A stretch of 64,000 bases of DNA, from the NCBI GenBank assembly GCA_004369085.1, contig ML210171.1, positions 66,904-130,903 of the forward strand. The letters are read 5' to 3'. A model generated the notes under the pieces. That model worked only from the letters and a program-made list of their open reading frames with translations, did no database searches and was not told the origin of the DNA. This document shows positions 11,406 through 23,000 of this stretch, in pieces; positions within the stretch are counted from its first letter, which is position 1; every line of letters begins with the position of its first letter. Made by a program: the position numbers and the translations under genes. The DNA is from Coprinopsis marcescibilis. Lineage: Eukaryota; Basidiomycota; Agaricomycetes; Agaricales; Psathyrellaceae.

Positions 11406-12289
11406 TCAAGCGGCTCACGTCTAACAGACCCCAGATTGTACAGTACGTACATCGACTCCTCCAAGTAAAAGTATGTAGAAATACAAATACCAGAACGCGG
11501 CTATGGCGTATAAAACGACACACAGATCCAGCCAGAGAACTCCGCGCGCTGAATCGTAGTAGGAAGGCTCGAATCGGTCGCCCCATCCGAGTCCGAGCGC
11601 CAAGCCCACCTCGAATTTTGGGTCCGCGTCGCGATCGAAAACTTGTCCAAATCCAAATCGTACATATACATTTAACCCTTTACCCCAACCGGCCGCGGCA
11701 CCCCCCTTCCCGCTTCCCGACCACTTCGGCGCCAATCTCACAATGATAATTAGGGGCTGCAAGAGTTGCCAACGTGGATGTGCATCATTGTCTTGCATTG
11801 GCATTGTGCAGTGCAAGATTCAGCTAGTACACAGGCTGACTCGGATAGGGGCCCGCGCAGGCGAGCTATGTCACGGCATTCGCTCTCTCGAGTCTCAATC
11901 CGGTACCACGTATCCCACAAAGGGCAACGAGGCAGGAAAATCTCATACATACATACCACGTATAACGTTGCCAACGCCCCCTATCGTTCCCTTTCCTCCG
12001 AGTCCGATGTTTCAGCAGATGATTGTAAGCCAGATCTTCAGACCCTCGGTGTTCGTATAAATTTCATTTTGATCGTTACATATATGTAGTATGGAAGGGT
12101 CTATCTTATAATTAGAGCATGCATTGTAACGCAATGACTTATGACTCGACTTTAGGGCCTTTGCGATGGTGGGGACTTGACTAGAGCAGATCGCGGTTGA
12201 TACTTACTTGGGTTCAAGTTAACCCAACGTTCCTCCCATTCTTCTCACCAGGCTTCAATCCAGCGAGAATGCGCCGCAGAATGGCTCAT

Positions 12290-12354
12290 CCCTTCAAGCC
12301 TCGAGCCTTTTTTTTTTTTTGGTTATGCGTCAGCCCTGAAGCTTGAAATAAGGG
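12290..12354. repeat. Inverted repeat around a T13 run
   Basis: CCCTTCAAGC at 12290-12299 can pair with GCTTGAA at 12341-12347 and, after a small bulge, with GGG near 12352-12354. The loop contains a run of 13 T (12308-12320). It could be an RNA hairpin or chance. Confidence 0.4.
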
Positions 12355-13054
12355 AGTGGGAAGGAGTAGAAAACCTTCTCCCGGTCTTTTCTCATGCACG
12401 AGGACGAAGCGAGGCATACTTGGTCGCGAAGCCTGAGTACTGACTCCTCCCCGACCTTGAGGCATAGGAAGCGATTCGAGTCCCAGACAATTTTTTTTAA
12501 ATAACCCGAGGATTCTTCAACAACGCCGTCGATAATAAAATATAACTTCTAACTTCTCCATAGGGAACCCCCAACGCAGCGAGTTGTGACTCGGAGACGT
12601 GCATTTGGATTCAGGATCATACATGGAACTTGCTCGAGCCTTGGACAAAGTCCGGTGTTTCGGTGGTTGAACAATGGCAAAAAGATACTCAACAACGTTA
12701 TGTACGTAGGGCACCGTTGTTGTCGCCTCTCAGGGAGCCGAATGAATGCTTCAAATTCAAAAAAAGATTTATTTAGCCGCCGCATAACCTCTTGGGGACT
12801 CCCGATCCGACTCTTCAAGACTCAAGTACATACCTTCTCGGAGCTCAAACTTGTATGTAAGGACTCGGACGGGACATGCACCGTGACGACATTATTCCAT
12901 TCTGTCCGTCAAACTGGAGCCAAAGTTAGTATTTCAGGCTCGCCGTATGCTGGAATCGCGCATGTTACAAGATCGCGCGCGTTGTGGGTAGAAAAGAACA
13001 ATGGGATTTATCATCGCAACGAGGCGAGACAAAAGTTATTTTTGTTTCCTGACT

Positions 13055-13360
13055 GCCCCCAAATCACGGCCAATATCGCGAATGCCACTAAAAGAGACTG
13101 GATTCACGCCAACCATTCAATATTCAAGCTCTTCCCACGGAGCATCCAATACTCAATATTCAATATTGCTCACCCACGGGGTTCGCGGCCATCCCTAAGT
13201 ACAAGAAACGCGTTTGCCCCCAAATCACGGCCAATATCGCGAATGCCACTAAAAGAGAACTGGACTAATTCACGCCAACCATTCAATGTTCAATCTCTTC
13301 CCACGGAGCATCATATTGCTCACGCACGGGGTTCGCGGCCATCCCTACAAGGAACGCGTT
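13055..13360. repeat. Tandem direct repeat, two diverged units
   Basis: Unit 1 is 13055-13215 (161 bp) and unit 2 is 13216-13360 (145 bp). Both begin GCCCCCAAATCACGGCCAAT and both contain CACGCCAACCATTCAAT, CTCTTCCCACGGAGCATC and GGGGTTCGCGGCCATCCC. Both end near AACGCGTT. Unit 2 lacks part of the internal CAATATT-rich stretch. The repeat keeps an open frame on the plus strand, but the length difference and absence of any known domain argue against coding. Confidence 0.9.
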
Positions 13361-14648
13361 CCCCTATCCTCAACGTCATCAAGTCTATAAGATATCAGAA
13401 AAACACCTTTTAAAAGTGCAACATGTACACCAGTGTGAGTAACACCAACCCCAATCCAACCTATAGAAACAACAGCAAGTCGTGATAGCAATGATGATCC
13501 CTGCCTACTCTTAACAACCCTGTAAAGCCGAGGACATAACACCTACTACAACCCCCAACCCAACAAGACAATGCCGGCATCTCAGCCCAAGTGCCCACAT
13601 CCAGCCAATCCTAACCCAGCCCGGAAGAGGTTAGCGACAGCTAAACGGCCCCCTGACCCAGCCACACACACCCAAAACGAAACCAATCTGCGGGGAAGGG
13701 CAGGGAAACCCTGAGACAGATGACAAAAGGCGCCGCAAGGAAGAATGAGTGGGGTCTTTCGAGTGAAAGCGGCGTTGCGGCAGCGGAAGGCAAAGGCGTC
13801 TCAGGCTCATCTCCGGCGACAGGACCCACTGCGCCTGGGCAGGGGGATATAGTCAAAGTAGCGGCATATGCATATGACTGAATAGAAACTGAATTGCACA
13901 GGACGAAGAGAGGCGAGACTGTCTCACTGGCAAAATTTCGCAGCGGCACCGCACCGCAGCCAGAGCAAGGGAAGCAGTTCAGGCACTGTTCGTCGCGGTT
14001 AAACCGCCCTGCCATGTCTTATCTTTCCCTTTCTCTCCTGCCCAGGCTGTCTTTTACCCCAGATTATGGCCGAATACTGCCAAAGGGAACTGATGAAGGC
14101 GTTTGAACAGCCCTGTCCCTTGCCATCGCCCATCAGCGATCCGCATTATCAGCTCCTGATAATTGAAGAAGAGGTGGGTCTGAGACGGGTCTGCCAGTGC
14201 CGATGTCCCTGGAGAGATGTCTGTGTAACAGAACGTGGGTGAGCGAACGGGTGACTTACCCCAGAGTGCGATATTAAAAAACATATGGATGTCGTTGCGG
14301 CTCCTGGGTGTCTGGAACCGCAAACCGAAGGGGCAAGTGGCAATTTACGAACCCACTCACCTGTCTGTCAAGAGTATGGGGAAGCAAATGACACCACCAC
14401 CACCACCAACACTAGGGATGCACATTCGACATTAAGGATGTGGTGGAGCCCCTAAGCCGATAGCTGACGTGACATGACCCACAGACATAAAGATACACCG
14501 GAAATCTAGAATAGATCCAGTGAACAAACCTATATCTAAGCCACAAGTACCATTCGATCCGCCACCACCAAAAATGCGCCAGGAAATCTGCCATCATCCC
14601 TTTCGAGTCGATTAGATTGGAGTGAATTCGAAACACGAGGCCGTTCGA

Positions 14649-16598
14649 CTATGAACTTGACTGCTGAAGCTCCGGTTTGAGTTTGTCCCATCTTTCTGAG
14701 ATCTGCTGCAGTTTGGCGTCAGCAGTTACCGATTTGGCTTCCTCCGAGTTGCCGTAGATTCCCTGAACGAGTGCCCTTTGAATGAAAGGAACAAAAACGG
14801 ATAAATACACCTCCCCGATGGCGTATGCCACACGTTGGTCTCTTCTCCGTTTTTCGAGTTCGTCGTCTGTCACAGCTGTACTCTGGGACAATCCAGACGA
14901 GAAGGATTTGAGGTAGTTAAGCAGGGAATCGCCGCCGTGTGCCAAAATGTCGTTGATCACTTCGACGAGGTCGGAGTGGATGCTGAGAGGTGCCAACAGT
15001 CGCAAAGCGTTGAACACGCCGAGAAGGGAGTTGGTGTGCTCGGCAAGAGGCGGGTAAGATGCAAGAATCTGAGGTGGGATGTGAGGAGGGCTTTGTACAG
15101 GAGATGGTGACGGGGTAGGAGGAGATGAAAGGGCTGCTGCAGTGATTAGCCATTTCGATGGAGGAACTACATGTTTACGATCCCTTGAGCTAGGCCCCGA
15201 TGATGCTGCCCCTGTCGCTTTCCGAAGACGCGAAAACCATTGCTCGCTGGCTGCCTTCGCGTCCCGACCCACGACCTGCAGGATAGCATCGGCGAACAGT
15301 AGAGAAAGAATTCCGCGGAAATCTAGCCCCACTCTCGCAAAGGCCGTGGAGCAGTAGGTGAGCTGGGTTAACAAAGATGGTAGGAGCGATAATGAGAGTA
15401 GGGGAAGTGCGGGTGACAGGATAGGGATCAAGTGCACATCCAATGCATGACTACCAAAGGTTGTGATGAGGGAGTGTAGGCGAACCAACTCCTGATTGGA
15501 GTGGCCGGGTGTGGAAGATGACAATGGTGTATGGCGCTTGGGTGGTGGTTGCTGGGTGGGCCCAGAGGAAGATTTTTCGAGGAAGATTGTGGTGTACTGG
15601 GTGATGATGTCGTAAACCCCTTCCCGCCACGCGTCAATGTACTTCTTGAGATACCTCGCCAGATCTTCCTTCTCCCTATCATCAAGCTCCCTGTCTTTCG
15701 AAAGCCGCGATACATCGCTGCCCACCGTTTCCAGTGCAGATTTGAGCTGAGATTCCCTCCCTACGAGGAAGGCGAGGGCAATCTGCTCTTCGTTGGTAAT
15801 TTCATCTTCGGGACTCGTCGAATCTTCAGAAGCCAAATAAACACGCGTCTTGGAAGGATTGCGCGTCGCGAATGGGGAAGAAGGGCCAAACGCGTCCATC
15901 TTCCGCAGGAAATTCACCGCTTTCCAAAGTGCAGGGAGTTTCTTGTTCGGCTCGTACAACGTGGCCAGAAGCGACAAAAGCATCTGTGTGACAGAGTTGT
16001 GCACTTCAGATAGAACGGATTGCAGGACCAACGGTGGCGATTTCTCCTGGAAGGATTGACTGGTGGATAGAGCTTTTGCATGCGAGGAAAGGGACAATGC
16101 TTCAGCAAAGTAACCGTTCCTCACGCAGGCGTCTATGAGCAGCGGAATATCTAGCAGATCGCGAATCTTGTCGTGTTGATCCAGAACCACCTTTGCCCGT
16201 CCACGTTCCCTCAGAATCTCTTCCGTTCGTTGCTTCCAGTTCGTCGCGGATTCTTCCAAAGTCGGAAGACTCTTGTTGAGTAGAGCATCGAGAGAAGAGG
16301 ATAGAACTTGGAGCGAGTTGGTAAGGGCTGTCGTCGTCCGGTGAAGAGACAAAAATGTAGGGTATGAAGTGTGTGTCAAGGAGGTCAAGCTCGATGTCAA
16401 GTGATGCGATTGGGTTTGAAGGGTTGCCGGTTCAATTTGCAACTCTGAGATCGAGTAAGTTGTGAGGTTCGATAAGTAGCTCTTGGTGCCAGGTCGGTTT
16501 AAAGATCCTGTCGCAGCCTTGTCCGATGATCCAGCGACGAGGAGGTCGGCCAGATGGGAGACATCGTGTAGTTTGGAAGTGCTGGCTTCCGATGACAT
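14649..16598 (-). CDS. COG8: Conserved oligomeric Golgi complex subunit 8 (Dor1-like)
   Basis: A 649-aa intronless gene. COG8 is a lobe B subunit of the COG tether for retrograde vesicles at the Golgi. The N-terminal Dor1 region shows YLSNLTTYSISELQIEPATL and SYPTFLSLHRTTTAL, then a helical bundle, then KIRDLLDIPLLIDACVRNGY and FAEALSLSSHAKAL, a hallmark stretch of COG8. Further on come AFLVGRESQLKSALETVG and EGVYDIITQYTTIF, matching the internal part of the family. Length is close to that of known COG8 proteins (about 600-650 aa). The C-terminal half contains low-complexity Ser/Pro stretches. It is the last gene of a minus-strand series. Confidence 0.88.
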   Translation of the reverse strand: MSSEASTSKLHDVSHLADLLVAGSSDKAATGSLNRPGTKSYLSNLTTYSISELQIEPATLQTQSHHLTSSLTSLTHTSYPTFLSLHRTTTALTNSLQVLSSSLDALLNKSLPTLEESATNWKQRTEEILRERGRAKVVLDQHDKIRDLLDIPLLIDACVRNGYFAEALSLSSHAKALSTSQSFQEKSPPLVLQSVLSEVHNSVTQMLLSLLATLYEPNKKLPALWKAVNFLRKMDAFGPSSPFATRNPSKTRVYLASEDSTSPEDEITNEEQIALAFLVGRESQLKSALETVGSDVSRLSKDRELDDREKEDLARYLKKYIDAWREGVYDIITQYTTIFLEKSSSGPTQQPPPKRHTPLSSSTPGHSNQELVRLHSLITTFGSHALDVHLIPILSPALPLLSLSLLPSLLTQLTYCSTAFARVGLDFRGILSLLFADAILQVVGRDAKAASEQWFSRLRKATGAASSGPSSRDRKHVVPPSKWLITAAALSSPPTPSPSPVQSPPHIPPQILASYPPLAEHTNSLLGVFNALRLLAPLSIHSDLVEVINDILAHGGDSLLNYLKSFSSGLSQSTAVTDDELEKRRRDQRVAYAIGEVYLSVFVPFIQRALVQGIYGNSEEAKSVTADAKLQQISERWDKLKPELQQSSS

Positions 16599-16881
16599 TC
16601 CTATGTTTTCAATGAGAATTCAAATTGGATGAGTACGCAGATGAACATACCTTGGTCTAGTAATAGCGCTATTAGGTATCGCTAGTAAGTACTATAGTAG
16701 CACTGTAGCAACTAGCTATTATCGTCGCCGTCGCCGTCACGCTCACGCTAAATGCCGCACGGCGATGACAAAGCAATCGCGGTCACAGCCAAACACGATG
16801 AGCGCTAACAACCGCAAGAACATCGACGGTCAACCAAAAACCCAATAACATCTTTTCTAGAGCAAATATGTCTACATCAGC

Positions 16882-18328
16882 TTAATTGTATCTAGGCTCT
16901 ACGGAATCTAACTTTTCAGTGACCTCCTCTACTTCCTCGGAATCTGATCGAAGAAAAGCCTTGCGAATACCACCAAAGAATAAATCCAACGCCAAACTCT
17001 GCAACTTCGCCCGTGTCTCAGGCTTCAACGAAGAATATCGCTGGTGGAGGGCTTTGATTGATTCTCCTAGGAGATCTGCATCTCGTAGTCGGAATTCTCG
17101 AAAGGTGAGCTCCATGCTGCGAAATTCTAAATCAACCAATGACAAGGGATCCAGTATTGTCCTTCGTATAAAAGCGGGGCATGACAAAACGCTCCTGGAT
17201 AGTGCACAAATATGAGATCTCTGGTTCACAATCTTCGTTTCAAACGAAGACGTACCAGAAGAAGCTGCGGCCTTGAACGTGTTCTCCAATTCGAGGCAAC
17301 TTGGTCCACTTGCAGTCTGTCGCCCTCAACACAAATGATCCCGGCCAAAGGGCAGAATCTGTTTGCTTTGCAGACAACGGAGTCGTTGTGGCCACCAAGC
17401 CTGGTGGTGCGTTCCAGGGCCTTTTCACTTCCGCTGCAACGGTGCCCATTGTATACATCCGGTCGTTGTCTTGGTTGTGGATAAGGGCCTCTCTGACAAA
17501 AACGCGAGCCCGGGACTCGGTTTCCCCCTCAGCAGCAGTGGTTTCGTCTCTGGAACGCTCGACGTCGGAGCTGAAGGACCCAAGGTCCTTCAGCTTCACA
17601 TCAGAATCACTATCATCAACCTCTCCCTCTGCTTCTTCTCCCGTACTTTCCTCCTCGACTGCTCCACTCTCATCATCTTCATCGGCCTCAGATTTCTGTA
17701 CCGCAGACTGCGCTGATACTTTTGCGGGTGCCCATAGCCAAAGTTTCGTTTTCAGATCATGAAGCCGAATTACTTGGCCATGGAGTGCGGCGGCAATGAC
17801 ATTCAACCTGATTGCCTCGAGCCACCAGGGCTCCACGCTCGAATTTGTCACCTCGACCATAAACTTGTCGAACTCGGCAGTGATTATTGGTCCGGCGGTG
17901 AAACGAAAGAGGTGGGGCAGCAACCACATTTTCACCTTCATGCGTTCAATTTTAACGTTGTACTTGCTGCTTTCAGTCAGGGTCACGTCCTTGAGCAGAA
18001 TTTCAGCGAGATATGGGGCACTCGGTCGTGGAATGTGTAGTTGGACGACGACGCTACCAATGGATCCAACCGTGCTTCCGTCCGCGGTGTGATGACTGTA
18101 GGTTATGTTTTGGAGCGCAAGTGGCCATAGCTTTATTCGAGAGACCTTGACGACGTAACCGGAGATTCTCAGAACGTAGAGGAGACAGCCAGCCACAAAG
18201 GTCAAGAAAGCAGATATCATGAGAGCTCTAACGACAACAGTCATGACCGCGTTGAAATAGGGTGAGTTCCAGCCGCCCTCTCTCACCAATGGTGACGTCT
18301 TAGACTTTTGTGGAAAGAATGACATCAT
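16882..18328 (-). CDS. Membrane-anchored protein of unknown function, possibly related to bridge-like lipid transfer proteins
   Basis: Two exons, 18328-17256 and 17194-16882, with a 61-nt intron, give 461 aa in frame. One transmembrane helix lies near residues 28-52 (VVVRALMISAFLTFVAGCLL). A beta-rich segment follows (KLWPLALQNITYSHHTADG, SIGSVVVQLHIPRPSAPY, AEILLKDVTLTESSKYNVKI). An acidic linker (about residues 215-265, DEDDESGAVEEESTGEEAEG) precedes the C-terminal domain. A single N-terminal membrane helix followed by SVVVQLHIPRP/LKDVTL resembles the N-termini of Fmp27/Csf1-type lipid transfer proteins, but those are far longer, so this is weak. The start codon lies 48 bp from the stop of the upstream gene. 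Confidence 0.7.
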
Positions 18329-18376
18329 GCTGCTATTCTCAAGCTCCCCTGTGGACGAGCAGGCTCCGATCCCTTC

Positions 18377-19569
18377 TCACACCAGACGAAGTCGGTGATC
18401 CTCCTCATCAAACTCGTCGTCTTCCTCCAGCGCCTCTATGCCCCAAGCACCGGAAATGTCCCATGCCATCACAAAAATGACACAGAGCCCCGTATACTCA
18501 AAGGCAACCCGCCACAGGTCATCTTGGCTCGTACCCAACGCCAAAGCGGCCAAGTCATGCAACAGGAAGATTGCAAGCGTTGGATCAGGCCCCGCACCGA
18601 TAGCCTATTCATGATCATCGGGATATTTGCCGATTAGCGTGACGAACATCGAAGGGTCAAAACCTTGTAATCGACGAACCATTAATACGAAGATAACCGC
18701 GTTGTTCAGCATTTCCAGGATTGTGGGTGGCGCCGCCCTCTACCGCAAAAATCGGATGAGCTATCCAGACAGGCACTGTCGGTTCCATGATCCATACTCA
18801 CATCAAGAATGCCAGAGTTCTTCCAGAGCAGCAGAACAATGAGCGCGGCATTGCTCTTTGACAAGAGGTGTGTGAAGAAGTTGAAGCGGTTGACACGGAA
18901 TTCAACCCTCCTCCATGAATGCAGTAGAATGAAGATGGAGTAATTTTGGATGACCAGGTTCATGACCAACGGGAATTGGGCTAGGATGGTGTACCCATAA
19001 TACCATAATGCCGACCAGGCAACTACGAAGCCAGCGTGAATGAAGTATCGATGCTACGACTCGGAGCGAAAATACGGACCGACGCAAGCGTTCCCAGCGA
19101 CAAAATAGGGCAGATAGGCACTAGGAGCCGAGACACCACGATCTACGGGGTACTGGCCACCAAGTGTATTGCCGTATCGCGATGGAATCTGACTAACGGC
19201 GTTCTTCTCGTCCAAAATCCCGGTAGCACCTCCTTCGGCAGAGCACAGCAGTGGCTGCTCTTCTGGCGCTATCCGTCTACTATGCTGTCTGGGTGGCGTC
19301 AAACTTCGATGTTCCGCCGGAAGGTACTCTGCTCCAAACCACAGTCCTCCGAGTAGTCCAACAAGGACGGTAAGCCCAAACACCATCTCGTCTTGGGGCC
19401 CATTCGCTGATTGCGGACCGAGCCCAGGGTGTATAAGGACGTATATTTGCGCCACTGTGGCTAACGTCCAGGATATTGGAGCTGCAACTGCCAGTACTTG
19501 ACGAGTCCAGCAAACCGATGGAGCCTGACCAGCATCTCCGGTGCCTGAAAGGGAAAGTGACCAAGCCAT
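18377..19569 (-). CDS. Polytopic membrane protein, unknown function
   Basis: Transcribed leftward from ATG 19569 (MAWSLSLSGTGDAGQAPSV). Membrane-spanning candidates include QVLAVAAPISWTLATVAQIY, FGLTVLVGLLGGLWFGAEYL, AWSALWYYGYTILAQFPLVM and LVIQNYSIFILLHSW; near the C-terminus are ALALGTSQDDLWRVAFEYTG and LCVIFVMAWDISGAWGI. The protein ends in an acidic tail (EALEEDDEFDEEDHRLRLV). Several introns interrupt it (one near 19040-19130, others between 18570 and 18780); I could not fix all borders, so the span is firmer than the exons. I do not recognise the family. It sits between ABC transporter A and the 461-aa membrane-anchored protein, all on the same strand. Confidence 0.6.
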
Positions 19570-20014
19570 GAAAAGGAAGATATGCCTTCCTGGTTTCGGC
19601 ACCAGCTTGTTTATTAGTGAAGACCCAGGTGTTAGGAGGTAGTCTATTTCGTGAAATCCGACCGGATTGGCACGAAAGGCCAGTCTAGATTACAATACTG
19701 GATCTCGAAATACCAAATCTAAAACAACGGCAGGCGGAAACATCAAATACAGAGTTTCACTGCAAGCTTCTAGCTTTCCTCGCGACTTCCGAGGCTCACC
19801 TGCCCGAGGAACACTCTCTGGGTTGGGTCGGCAGAAACCCATCCGGACGGAAATGTAATGGGCATTCATTCTATGGTGATATCGTAAATGCGACGAATAT
19901 ATTACTGGTTGTGAGTATAGACAAGAAGGAGCATGATATATGTAGTACAATGCACGCTGACACTGGGAAAGAAAATGGATGTGGTATATTTGCTGGCGGT
20001 GAAGTTCTACCAGT
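19570..20014. other. Intergenic, about 445 bp
   Basis: This is the 3' flank of ABC transporter A and the promoter side of the polytopic membrane protein gene. No gene is seen. Confidence 0.6.
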
Positions 20015-23000
20015 CTAACGTTTGGCGTATCGTAAGAATCTTGACGCAACTAAAATCAATGTCAGCGCTCATCCAATACCCCAAAATTTAGGCTTTGCTC
20101 ACCAACTGTAGCAACGAGGTTGAACACTGATTAAAATACTAGTTAGCATGGTGATTTCAAAAGTTGTGTTTGTTGGCTCACCAATGAATGCGAAGAAAAT
20201 CCAGACATCCCTCCACCTGTTGTCGAATCTAATGTTCAATGGCAGGAAGAATTCCTCTCCGGACTTGTACTGGCAGTATCTGCAGTCGGTAGTGGAATTT
20301 GGATTGTCGAGATACCCTCCAGCGACCGATACAAACTCTTGAGCCCAGGTAAGGCACGTTTCCCCAGCAGGAGGGCTGAAAATAGCGAATTCATCCGATT
20401 TGCAACGAATAACCAATCCACTAAGAAGCAACATCGGGTGAGGATAGCCTGAGGGAATCAAAGAAACACACGTACGCAAATTCAGTGGAAATCATCGAAG
20501 CCATAGTCCTGGTTAATGGGTTCAATTCGTAAATCCAATACCAATAGGATGGGAGCGCGGGGTACGGGATGTTGACGCCACAGAATGTAGCGAGAACCAA
20601 GTTTATCGTTGGGACAGACAAGACTCCGACTTGAATACTTGGAGACAAGGCTCCAATGAGTTGACCAAGTGACACTCCGAACAGCACCATGAAAATTGTA
20701 GGAATGAGTTGGAACCCGGTGCCGTTAAGACCAGCGGAACCTTGACCAAACCCGGTTGGGTAAACCTGAGGGAAATGGTAAGAATATTACAACAGTGTAA
20801 TCGCAACAAAAACTTGCCATCAAGACCCAGTATAGGATGGCGCACAGAATGGAGTATGGAACCTCGCCAAGGAGCTGAGCGATTGCGAACACGTAGGGTG
20901 AGTAAATTCGACCCGAGGCCTCTGTGAAACATAGTTAGCATTCAATCACTGATGATTTCGCTTGGATCGTTTGGATGTACCTCGAATGAAGGTTCCTGTA
21001 ATACATATCGCAATGAGTCAATGTGTGGAGTAGGCGAAACGAGAGCACGTACTGCGAGCAAAAATGAATGCTGGGATGGTCTGGGTGAGGAGGATTGAAG
21101 GCAGGACAATGAGCCAGAAACTGCACAGGCGTGAGACTGTGTTCGATCGAAGAGAGAACTGATCCACACTCACATAGAGAAGACCCTGTGTTGGAGATCT
21201 CTGACGCTGGTACCCAGCTGCAAGAACGACAGGGAAATGAAGAGCGAGATGAAACTGCACACAAACAACCTCGTGAAGATGAAGTTGGGTGTTCGCCAGA
21301 GAGCAAGTGTATTTCGCCACGAAACAACCCTCAGTTGGTAGACGAAGGAAGTCGCATCTGCAAAGACGTCAGTTGTGGTTTGGATACTATGAACGTTGAA
21401 CTCTTACAGGTAGAGACATCGCCTTTCTTGGGTTCCGGGCGTTCCAAAGCTTGGGTCTTGATTTCTTCGATTTCCCTGAGGACCTGCTTGTGTTCCGGGG
21501 ACTCTAGCCAGACGTCTTTCCAATCCTTGTCTCCGATTCGGGGGGTCACTCCTGCACCGATGGCCTCAAGCATGTATTCTGCGGGGTTGACGTCGGGTGG
21601 GCAAACAGCGCCGTGGTCGGCAAAGTAGTCGCGAATGACTCGTGAATCTGATCCAATGTCTCCGAAATAAACAGTTTCTCCACCACGTTGCAAAAGGAGC
21701 AGCCGGTCGAAGCTCTCGAATAGCAGAGCAGATGGTTGATGGATAGTGCAGAGGATAGCTTGTCCTTGGTCAGCCAACTTCCTCAAGAATCGAACAAGAT
21801 TCCATGCACTAATTGTAATGGTCAGATATCGTTTACAACGTCATGGATACTTCCAACACTAACCTTTGGGCATCCAATCCTGAAGTGGGTTCGTCCAAGA
21901 AGAGGAGCAACTCGGGCTTGGCCGCCAGTTCCACGCCGATGGTCAACCGCTTGCGTGATTCGACACTCAGACTGAAGACCAAAGTTTCCGTCAGGTCTTG
22001 TAATTCCAAAAGCTCAATCAGTTCCTCCACGTATGCATTCTTCTCCTCGATGGGGACCGACTCAGGTTGCCGAAGGTATGCAGAGAACCTAAGCGCTTCG
22101 CGAACGGTGGCCGTTCCTTCATGGACGTCCATTTGTTCGGCTGAAATAGGGCGATGAGTATGCAATTTAAGGCGAGATACTTGCTATCCTTACCGTAGGC
22201 GGTACCACGGGCAAAGTCCAATGGAAGTGGACGACCGTCGACGAGAACATCTCCGCTTATGACACCGATGTTCTTTCGTTGAGCAAGGACGTCCAAGCAT
22301 GTCGTCTTTCCCGCACCACTGGCTCCCATGAGGGCGGTCAGAGTGCCGGGTTTGACATAGCCATTAACATCGTGGAGTAGCCGAAGTTGTCCACTGGCGA
22401 CTGGGACGTGATAGTTAAGCTTTTCCCACGTCAAAACTCTTCCGCTGTGCTTGAGAGACGACTTGGACCTGAAGAGACAGTTGTCAGCTCCGATCGAGTA
22501 AGACGTTAAATGGCCACTTACTGGCTAGCGTTGACTATCTTTTCCTTTTCCCGCAAAGCTTCACGTTCAACTTTCTTGGCTTCCTGCGCTGCGTTCAATG
22601 CTCTGATTTCATCATTTTCAGGTGCGTGAATGCGGATATGTGCGCCGAAACCGAATTGCTACATCGAAAGTCACCAGTAAGTTGATATAATGGAGGTCTA
22701 CTTTGAAAATGAAAACTCACAGGGTAATATTCGAGCACGAAAATTTGAGCCGCTTGGAAAAAGAGGAAGATCGCAATGAGAACGGGAAGGTTCAGACGCC
22801 AGAGGTCGGCAACGTTGAGGTCGTATCCGACTTTCAAGTAGTCCACTCCTTGGATGAGCGAAGTTCCCGGCTGAGAACCGAACAGGGTGCAGGCTTGGTT
22901 GGCCCCAAGGTCGAGTCTGTACGGTCCAAATGAGCCATCGATTGTCTATACGGGTCAAGAAAATGTATGCATACGGGAACTTGTCGACACCAAACCCGTT

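Larger units (their letters stand above)
8835..14648. other. Gene desert of about 5.8 kb
   Basis: No protein family can be recognised on either strand between the F-box-like/LRR gene and COG8. Bases 8900-9800 are C/T-rich on the plus strand. Other contents are listed separately: a palindrome at 9902, microsatellites at 10652, 11215 and 11386, a pol III-like stretch at 12290-12498, and a tandem direct repeat at 13055-13360. A 275-codon open frame (12586-13413) spans the repeat but has no recognisable domain. This is unusually long for a region where other gaps are mostly 0.05-2.9 kb. Confidence 0.55.

Noticed and set aside
12189..12230. Hairpin TTGGGTT-CAAGTT-AACCCAA as part of a tRNA
   Set aside because: A simple 7-bp hairpin with no other tRNA arms around it.
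12586..13413. A 275-codon plus-strand open frame in the gene desert
   Set aside because: It runs through the tandem repeat, has no recognisable domain, no splice context, and amino-acid use typical of random AT/GC-mixed sequence.
13641..14015. Minus-strand 124-codon open frame upstream of COG8's end
   Set aside because: Low-complexity composition, no homology that I recognise, no neighbouring exons that fit.
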